13,350 nt of DNA from Phoronis pallida. Taxonomy: Eukaryota; Phoronida; Phoronidae. The position numbers were made by a program, and so were the translations under genes. How positions within the stretch are numbered: the stretch's first letter is position 1; each line of letters begins with the position of its first letter. Positions 1 through 9,700 of this stretch are shown piece by piece. The stretch is taken from assembly GCA_028565715.1 (NCBI GenBank), contig JAOXYC010167771.1, positions 1 through 13,350 on the forward strand. The letters run 5' to 3'. The notes beneath the pieces were generated by a model. The model saw only the letters and a list, made by a program, of their open reading frames with translations. It was not told where the DNA came from and did no database searches.

Positions 1-594
1 AATTTTGTTTTTTATGAAAGTCTTCATTTTTGAAGCTCTATAGCTCAGCAGTGGAGGGGTCAATAAAAAATCTGAGAAACGTTTCTCTTTTTATAAGGCT
101 GAAAAGGATATCTTTAAATTTTCATGAAGATTCAATCACTCATTGCGGAGAAATCTATGTTCAAAAAGTGCCAAAAATAGCCTAAATCGCAACGTTCACA
201 TTTACGTTAACTTGCATTGATATTGTAACCATGGGCTGTAGCCTAAAAGTTTTCAAATAAATATCATATAGCACTAGCTCTTGTAGCTTGGTGATTTTGC
301 TTCATTGAATGTTCTTGTGCAACGTTTAAGATGTTTTAGGATCATGGATATTTACGTTGGCATTGTAAGTGTTTTTGATGGTTTGTGAAAAAGTCTTTAG
401 AAATTTTAAAAAACCAAGGTGATCTTTCGCAGTGACTGACCTTTTTTACAAAATTATACCCTCATACACTCAACTTTTCAACCTGATTCTCCACATTAAA
501 ATGGACTGACCAATTTGAGAATATATAGTGTGTAGAGTTACAAAACGTTTTTGCAAATTACCTGTTTGAAGGCTTATGTTTTCATTTTTTTCAG
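1..594. other. Intron 5' of the first visible exon; no feature seen
   Basis: This AT-rich stretch is full of stops in all frames. I looked for the N-terminal half of the lectin domain and found no cysteine-rich frame. GTAAGTG at about 366 could act as a donor, but no plausible exon precedes it. Confidence 0.6.
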
Positions 595-791
595 TTTTGG
601 GCTACAATCAAGTGCCGTTTCATTAGGCTTAAGACGGGAAGCCAATGGAAGCTGGACTGGATATACCAACTGGGCTGGTTCTGCTGATCAAAACAACATG
701 GACAAGAACTGCTCAAACTTTCTACCTGGTGGATGGAATGCGGCAGTCTGTAAATCGAATGTTAAACAGTTCTGTAGTGCTTACCAAATTG
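595..791 (+). CDS. Exon 1 of window: C-terminal half of a C-type lectin-like domain
   Basis: The acceptor is a long T-run ending TTTTTTCAG and the donor is G|GTGAGT. The exon enters in phase 2 and leaves in phase 1. The translation shows the second half of a C-type lectin fold: LGLRR, then SWTGYTNW, then [13 protein letters not shown] and finally QFC, which match the family's WIGL, W.W, central cysteine, GxWND.xC and FIC landmarks. The EPN/QPD sugar-specificity triplet is replaced by A-D-Q, and the WND triplet reads W-N-A, so ordinary calcium-dependent sugar binding is doubtful. One N-G-S sequon is present. The N-terminal half of the domain must lie on exons before base 1, as I found none in 1-594. 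Confidence 0.85.
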
Positions 792-3700
792 GTGAGTTCA
801 GTTTGCTTTGACATTCTATATCAACGTCTCAACTGCAATTAAATGGCTATAGGCCCGGGGCTATAGGGCCAATTCACATCAGCAATATTCATAGAGTACT
901 CGTCTGGCAAATTCCCCCTATTCTTTATGTAACATAAATAAATAGGTTATGTCATAGCTTTATTTCGAGTAAAGGGTCCAAAGTAAGGATAAAAAGTGAT
1001 ATATCATGTGAATTACTTGGTTTTAAGATAAAACAAATAATGAATATTTTTCATTCATTCAATGTCATCTGAAATTTTCTTGTTGTTTTTATTCAAGCTC
1101 TTTTGACTTTCTTAAGCCAAATACATTGTATTTTCAGATCTTCAACCAGAAGGCTACAATAACCTAAAGAACTATTCCTGTACTGGGGCACAACAAAAGG
1201 ACTATTCTGGAGTCTCATTGAAAGAGTGTATGCGTAAATGTGACTTTGACAGGAAATGTGTTGCATTTTCTTATAATGTGAACACTAATCTTTGTTCTGT
1301 GAAGCACGGGTGTGGCACACCATTTGCCTCAGTAGGAATGTATCTTTTCCAAAAAACAGGTCAGTGCAAATCTTGATCATCATTAATGTATTAATGCAAT
1401 GGATGTTGTTTTTAAGCTAATTATTTGACTGACCGGAAACAAATGTTATATTGGGTGGCCCAAAAAAAACATCCCCAACTTCAACGTGACATATCTTCTG
1501 AACCTAAGTTTCCAAAAGGCTGAAAATGTAGTCTTATAAGCACACACATCTTACTAATGAGTAGCCAAAATTCCAAACAATTTGTGAGTATTTGTTGACA
1601 CGGCAAGGAAAACAAAATTACTAGTCGAAATTTTACGTTCCGGAGTTATTTTGTTTGTGGTCTATGATTTTTTCGCTTGAACTGTTCTCACTTGAATCTC
1701 CTGAATTATTATTCCAAATGCACTAAAAATTCAGGATGCATTGCACATACATATTTTGTGTTTGTCCTGCAAATTTCATAAACATTCATTGAACCGCGTT
1801 TATGGTACATAAAAATCAATGCGCCTTGTTAAAATGAACTTTCCTCGCTTCTCGCATAGAACGCCATTATTTGAGTAAATAAAGCAATTGCCACGGAACA
1901 GCAAATTTTGACTTGTCATTTTTATTTTTCCGCCCTGTCAACAGTTGTTAATGTATTGAATTGAAATTTATGCCACTTATTACCAATATGATGATGTAAA
2001 TCAGGATGAATTTTCAGCCTTTGAGCATGTTCAATTTAGGTGATATGAGGCGTTAAATTTGGGGACGTTTTTTTGGGCCACCCGATATAAGTCTATGCTG
2101 TCCTCCTTATGGTTCTTAGCCTGCATACAAACATGATCAGGAATCCATAAAGGAAGCATAATGCTTACAACGTATTGGCGAATCATTTTGACATTCAGTA
2201 AACAATGTAACATTCATTATAAGCAAAATAAAATTAAAGTGTTCAAAGACGATAAAACTGGTATATATTATAAAAATTCACCAACGTTCCGAATATAACA
2301 TCTTGTTGGGAGTGCTGGCGGCTCAGTGGTAGAGCGTGCGCCTCTTAATCCGGAGATCCATGGAATGAACCCCAGCACTCGCCGCATTTGTGTTTTTGGA
2401 CAAAACACTTCACCCTACGTGTCTCTCTCCACCCAGGTGTAGAACTGGGTACCAGGTTAGGAAAGTTGAAGGATTCAGGATGAAAGCTTGTAGGGCTAAC
2501 GTGACTCAGCTGATTTGAGAATGTTATTTGAGTGAAAAGTTCTGCAACCTGGGATAATAATCATTTGTAAAGCGCTTTGAATAAAAAGCGCTATATAAGC
2601 AACGACATTATTATTATTATTATTATTCACGGTGAGTACAGCAATAAATGACTCACGTCCCCTATGGGTATTATATAATACACACACGAATGACCTAGAT
2701 TACAATCCAGACTTACAGAGACATCTAGGGGAGTGAAGAGATATATTGGGCCATAAATCCAATATGTAACATTATCATTTTCTAGCAATTTATCTGAAAT
2801 TACTAATTGTTTAAACTTTTCAGTCGTACCCCGGCTTAGAAGTGTTGCTGGCAGTAAGTTCTGCACTGCCCCAACTGCAGGCGATTGGCAGGATAAATCA
2901 CTGAGCCAGTGTGATACAAGCTGCACTGGAACCTGTCAAGGGTTTCTTTATGACCTTAAACTAGGCAAATGTGCCCTTGTTGGAGGAGGCTTCTGTATGA
3001 ACAGACCTGTTGTGAATATATGGTGGTTCACATTTATAAGAGGTAAGTGTATTGAATACTGAATTTGCTGAAGATATGTAATTGCCAACAAAGTTGTTTT
3101 TTGACTGTAGACTGTTGTTCCATTCCTGGCGGTATTTTCAAAAAATGTTTTTATAAAATAATTCATTAATTATGGATAAATTTGAACTGGGACTCAAACC
3201 CAGGTCTCCCTGATTGCCGGTTAGATGCTCTACCAACTGAGCTATCGAGCTCGGATAACATTAAAAGGAGGATTTTAAAAAAATCACAAGTTAAGCCCAT
3301 TGTATTATTTTCTGTTTAATGAAAAAACCACCTTTTTGTGGAAATGATAATTGAATTGTCCAAAAAGTTCATGAGATAACTGTCAATGACTACCACATAG
3401 TAACCAAGATATGTGATCTTTTCAGTGACGTTTACACTACAGAACTTGGTCCTCACTCCACTGGATTACTGTGCGTCCAATCCGTGCGTTAATGGAACAT
3501 GTAGTAATGGTATCTTCACCTATAACTGTCAATGCGATGCTGGGTATGCAGGCTTCAGATGCCAACATGATATTAATAGCTGCATACTGAAGAATAAATG
3601 CCAGAATGGAGCAAGATGTAAGGATCTACCAGGGGGTGATAACCAGGAATGTCATTGTGCTCCTGGCTGGACAGGTAAGTCATACACCTGACAGAATTAG

Positions 3701-6700
3701 CAGTTATTTTATCATGCCATTGTGACGTGTTAAAACAGTATGATCTTTATTTCAATACAGCAGAGTCGTGAGGTTTTTGTCAAAAATCACAATTGGCTTT
3801 TGGTTCAAAATTGTCCACTCATGCATTTGATTCTCCCCACTAATCATCAATAGTCACATGACTATCCAATTAATTCTCCAGTCCATTGTTCGGTTGAGGT
3901 TGTAAACCTAATGAAGTGGAATTCCCCAAATAGCCACATGCTTAGCCCATTAGTTTACGTTACCACAGATCACAATCCAATTAATTCTCCAGTCCATTGT
4001 CCGGTTGAGGTTGTAAACCTAATGAACCCAAATAGAACTACTTCAGTTAGAAACTTACACAATAAGGGTAAGCGCACAAGGATAATTACGTGTGATCGTT
4101 ATCAATGACTTACTTTGACTTATTCCCATGGTTCCTCCGGGGAACAAAGGGTCTCAACCATAGCTTTCCATCTGACTCTATTCTGCGCAGTTCTCTCCAT
4201 CTCTGTCCAGTTGCGATCTATCTGTCTCGTCTCCTGCTCGATGGTTCTCCTCCAGCTGTTCATTGGTCTTCCTCTTTTTCTTCTCCCCTGGGGATTCCAA
4301 CGGAATGCTTGGCGAGCAACACATGATGGTGGTTTTCTCAGTGTGTGCCCAATCCATCCCCATTTGCGGCTTCTCATCTGTTGGATCATTGGTTCCTGGT
4401 TAGTTCTGGTCCATAAGTCTGCGTTTGATATCTTGTCTGGCCATCGAACATCTAAGATACGTCGAAGACAGCGATTCACAAATGTCTGTATTCTTCTAGT
4501 GTTGTCCTTTGTCTCTCGCCAAGTCTCAGCACCGTACATCAAAACTGATTTTACATTAGAGTTAAATAATCGCAGTTTGGTCTTGATTGAGATCTGTCTC
4601 GTCTTCCACACGTTCCGGAGCATGATGAAAGCTGTGCGGGCTTTGCCAATTCTTGCCTTGATGTCTTTGTCTGCTCCTCCATCTGTGCTGATGATGCTTC
4701 CAAGATAGTTGAAGTTCTGGGTGTTCTCTAAGCCCGCATTCAAGTTGTTCATCCGCATCACCTTCGTCTTGCCTGTGTTGACTCGGAGCCCAAGGGATTC
4801 AGAGAAGTCCTTCATACGATCTGTCTTTGATTGCATCTGTCTGTAGTTGTGTGTGAGTAGGGCGATATCATCCGCAAAGTCTAAGTCGTTGAGTTGGCTG
4901 AGTAGTCCCCATTGTATTCCGCAGTTTTGTCCCTTTTTTGTCCCTCTGTAGTGCGATCGTTATCAATGGTAAAATACATTGATCTAGGCAAATGCCGCTC
5001 TGCTAAAGTAAGACGTTACAATCTATTGAAATACAACGTTTTCTTGGGGTCTTGATGTTAATAGCATGATCCTATCCAAGGTTACTGATACTCTATGAGG
5101 ATATTTATAGCTCTGCCCCCTGGGAGAGGGCAGTGCCAGAAAGAATATATATATTGTAGCGATCACATATTTTACTTATTTAGAACAGAAGACCATTTCA
5201 ACTCAGTTTTGGCTATTTCAAATTCTCAAATCTTATGCGTGAGCAAATTTTGGAGGACATTCCTCATACACATATACCTATCGTATGAACTCAGGTGATC
5301 GCTCGCGGTAATAGATATTCCCCGCTAGATGTTCATTTAAAAATGAACATGGTCCATATTCGCCTATATTAAATTGTCACTCAATCCAGCCATTTTGCTT
5401 GCTTGCTATTTTCCGAAATGCAGTAAAATCATCAGAATCCCCGAGACAGTGCAGATTATAAAACATAAACTTTTGTCTCTTTCTAGGTGCCCAATGTCAA
5501 GAGAACATAGATGACTGTAAATCACATAATTGTTCTAATCATGGCCAGTGTACTGATCTGGTGAATAATTATAAATGTGCTTGTGATGCTGGATACACTG
5601 GTCACAAATGTCAGGTAATATACAGTTTTATTTATTAACACATAACTGTTCTGATCATGGACAGTGTACTGATCTGGTGAATAATTATAAATTGTGTAAA
5701 TGTGATGATGGGTACACTGGTCGCAAATGTCAGGTAATAAACATGTTTTTCTGACATAATATTCTATTGAATTACCTCACATTACGGATGAAAGTAACAT
5801 TCCGGACATTTTTAATTACTTTATTTTTTTATAAAATCAAAATAATCACTTTAAACGAAATATATGCCAAAACTTTTATCTTTGAATTCAGTCAATAGAT
5901 TTAAGAGGATATTTTCAGACGTTATGAGATTTGTAATTATATGTTTTTGTCAAACTTTGTGAGATTATTCACTTAAGTTTCAGGCACAGTTTTTGTATAT
6001 TTGATTAAAAATCAAACTATTACAGGTTCTAGCAATATATATTGTGGTATATTTGACAAAAAGACAGACAATCAAACTAATCGTTTTTCAATTTTTCGAC
6101 TCGACCGCTCGGAATTTCATCCCAATCCGACCGATTAATCAACTTTACGATTAATTGTTCCAACACTAATATTGACACAACTATAGTTTTTACTATTTTA
6201 ATTATTTTATTTTTTACAACTGGTAACCGGCTTTTATTTAACATGATAGGAGCTATCCTGTTCATGCTAATGTTGATATAAATTACTTACACTCAACATT
6301 ATATGTTTTACAGACTGATATTAATGAATGTTTACCACGGCCATGTCGCCATGATGCTAAGTGTACTGACTTGGTGGCTGACTACAGCTGTGAATGCAAG
6401 GATGGCTGGAAAGGTGAGTTTCTGTTATAAACACTTTTAATAATCATTCAAGTGGAGGTCCATTCAACGCTAATAACTCAACCTCTGAACTGAGAGGGTC
6501 GAGTGAGAGACATCTGTGTGTGTGTGATGGAATAGTATTATTTTCACAATGCCCAAAGGTCAAAGAACCTGAAAAAAAAGTTAAATGGTCAAAACATTTT
6601 CCTTTAGGAAACTGAAATCGACTTTAGCGTGTAAAAACCAAATCATAGATGATATGACATAGTCGAAAATGTCCCACTCATATATAGCAATGCACGACTG

Positions 6701-9700
6701 GAATATTACCACTTTATATTCCCTTATATCAGACAGTGTCTTTCCATTGTACCATGGTACATTAGACTGAACTCCAGCCCCTTCAACTCAGGTCTAAGGA
6801 CTGTATCAATCGCAGGCGGTCCGCAAGTATGAGTTTGTTTTTTAAAGCGGTGTGACGTAATCAACATATACTTAGCAATACTCATTTATCGCGCAGGAAG
6901 AACAGACCATCGTTTGAGTACATAATAATTATATAATGTTTTCAGGCCGTAATTGTAATGAGGAAGCTGCCGACTCCTGTCAAGCTAAACCATGCAAGAA
7001 CAATGCTATATGTATTCCACTATTTGGTGACAACTATAACTGCAAGTAAGTGCACCAGTTGATAAGGTCAAGGGTCAACCACCTCATGCATTGTACCTTT
7101 ACATTAGCTGGTCATCGGCGGCAGTATCCGGATAGAACAAGCTTGCTTACATCGACTTAAATACTTCATACAGTCACATAGTTTATAAGGTGCAATTACC
7201 GTATTCTCCTTAAAAATAAGCTCCCGGCGGGCACTTGGAGAATACGGTATTGGAAAATGGAATGAATTTGTGTTTAATAACCAATCCTCACCTAACCAAG
7301 ATGGAAAGTGACCTGGTTTAATTGGTTCATTTACTTGTTGCCTAATCAAGAACTGAAACTTTATTGTTCGACAATGGAGAAAGGACTGGACCAACATCTA
7401 ATTCCAGACCATGAGCAAGACATCTAAAACACAAATACAGCCCTTAAGAAGAGTTCCACTTCAGAAGAGTTAGTACTTCGTTTCATTTTTCCACAACAAC
7501 CGAGTTTCTATCCATGAGTAGAACAACTGGGTGCTCACTACCATTATGGTGATTTTAGGCCCTGATAGTAACTCAACCAGTATATTTATACATACTGTCA
7601 AACTTCTACTAGAAGCTTAATTGCCATGTGGCCCTAACATAAACCCCAATGGATGATCTGTTAAGAATGGTAAGATAAATTATAGTGTTGAATGTATTAA
7701 GATTATCTTAAATTATCCTTTTTTAGTTGTAAACCTGGTACTGAAGGCAAAAACTGTGAAAATGTGATCAATTTGTGTGACAACACAGATCCCTGTGGTA
7801 TACATGGAACGTGTTCAGTTGTTGATGGAAAGACCAAATGTACATGCCAAGCTAGTGAGTTATCAATTACTGGTAATTGATTTGTTAAATAAAAAAGCAA
7901 AAACCTGTCTTTTCATAAGTCTATATTGCATATGTTTCCATGAGTGTTGACTTTGTGCCTGTGGTATTTATGATAAGTTTGAATTTTATTTTCTGGAAAT
8001 GAAATATGATAACCTGGCCAATGCAAGCTTTTCCTACTAGTATATGAGTATGGTTTCAAGATTATTGAGACCGTCGGTTACAGAAAAAATTTAAAAGTTA
8101 AGGGTGATTATAATCTTTGTGGGGTATCAATACCGCATCCCGACATAAGCTCTCCAGTCTGGCGGAGGTAAATAACGCTATTGAAATACCCGTATGTTGG
8201 AAGTCAGTGTTGAGCAACATATCCGACGGTCAAAGCGGGCCCGCAGTATGGGCGAGAAAACCCATCTTAATTTCTTGCATTATAAGGTCCCAGAGTTAAA
8301 ATATTATCTACAAAGGCGAGGATATGATATTTAGACGGCATTGAAACTTCAGACTTAAAAAATACAATAATGACTCGCACCTCAGCACACGTTTATCACT
8401 CGTACAATGGAGAAAGTTGCCCAACGGATGCGTTGCATTCTGTGTAATAAGCGCGATATTTCAATGGTGGCGTTGTAACTCGGGAATGGGCTATTGTAAC
8501 CACACATAAACATGGACAATATAATCTGTTTCAGAGTACACTGGCTTAAACTGCGAGAAAAAGAAAGATTTCTGTTCAATCTGCAGAGCAGTTGGATACC
8601 CTTGTCAAGCACTGGGAAATTCCCCATACTTCAAGTGTTCTTGTCCAGTTGGTGAGTCTAATATGAAGCTCAATTTAGTAATTGTTTAATGACTGGATAT
8701 AGATTTTAATATAATCTTCAGAGAAACAAGGGGTGAAAAATGAGATGGTGCGTGACCATATCAAAACACTGTTGGTACTAAAATATAAAAACCTACCTAC
8801 CAACTGCACTTAATTAAATACTGTCTACTTATAGGTGTAAACATTCAATAACATTATTTTTTCACTGTCTTCTCTAAAGTATAATTCATAATTTAGGGCT
8901 GTTGGCACGATCAGTTGATAATATATAATTATGTGAGACTAGATTGTTTTAGAAGACTGCATTATTTTGAATAAAGTTGAATAGCCACTTCTGTCAGAAA
9001 TGTTCAACCAATCCTTTTAGATGGTTCAGGCTTTCAGTGACAGCGTGACACCTGTTTCCTTCATTGGGAGCATACATTTTCAGAAAGTTTGAGATTTGTG
9101 TAATACCAGTGTTATTTTACATGGTGTCACTGAAAGTCTAAACCATTTATCATTCTTCACCATTTGACAACATTCAGCCTTTTTAGGTAGAAGTGCAGCG
9201 AAACTGTATATAACACATAATGATATAAGCACCCTGTATTCACCCAGAACCCTTTTAATGTTTCATTATAGGCTACAAGGGCAGTTACTGTAATGAGAAG
9301 GTAGACTACTGTAAGAATTCTCCTTGTCCTGGTGAGAGTGTCAACCGGTCATCTTGTTACAGTCTCCTGGATAGGCCAATGTGTATCTGTAAAAGTGGAT
9401 ATGTGGGTGCTAATTGTGATAAAGGTAACAGTTTAAATTGTGATCTCTCATTTCGGCTAACCCTGTTGCCATAGTTTGGGAACTAAATTTTGTCAATAGA
9501 GACCCTCAGGTTAATTTGTTTTATACCACTAGCAAATTCACTCTCCTCTTCCCATTTTTAAATTGTTCTTGTGATTGGACCAAGTACGTCTGAAAACCTC
9601 TGTTTATGGATAACTGGCTTATAGGTTATTTAACAGGCAGCTCATTGCCTTTGTGGTAATGCTAATTTAGTTCATTCATGACGCGATCGTAAATCACGGT

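Noticed and set aside
40-60. TAGCTCAGCAGTGG resembling a polymerase III box A
   Set aside because: No box B or tRNA-like fold follows at the expected distance.
334-366. Possible tiny exon ending at a GTAAGTG donor
   Set aside because: It would be about 33 nt long with no lectin-like sequence, and the frame phase does not give a convincing join to exon 1.
2031-2213. Minus-strand 60-codon frame
   Set aside because: It is made partly from the right inverted end of the MITE and has no homology that I recognise.
2627-3166. Minus-strand frames of 99 and 72 codons over the second PAN exon and the next intron
   Set aside because: The first lies antisense to the PAN exon and the second runs through the intron and exon border; no domain is recognisable.
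4105-4708. Plus-strand frames of 73 and 197 codons opposite the retrotransposon
   Set aside because: They are shadows of the minus-strand reverse transcriptase frame, which has the recognisable FADD and YLGS motifs.
5095-5298. Plus-strand 67-codon frame upstream of exon 5
   Set aside because: It lacks cysteines in an EGF pattern and does not border a fitting acceptor or donor; it is intronic.
8173-8477. Possible inverted pair around ATTGAAATA in intron 8
   Set aside because: Only about nine bases match and flanking bases do not pair, so chance is likely.
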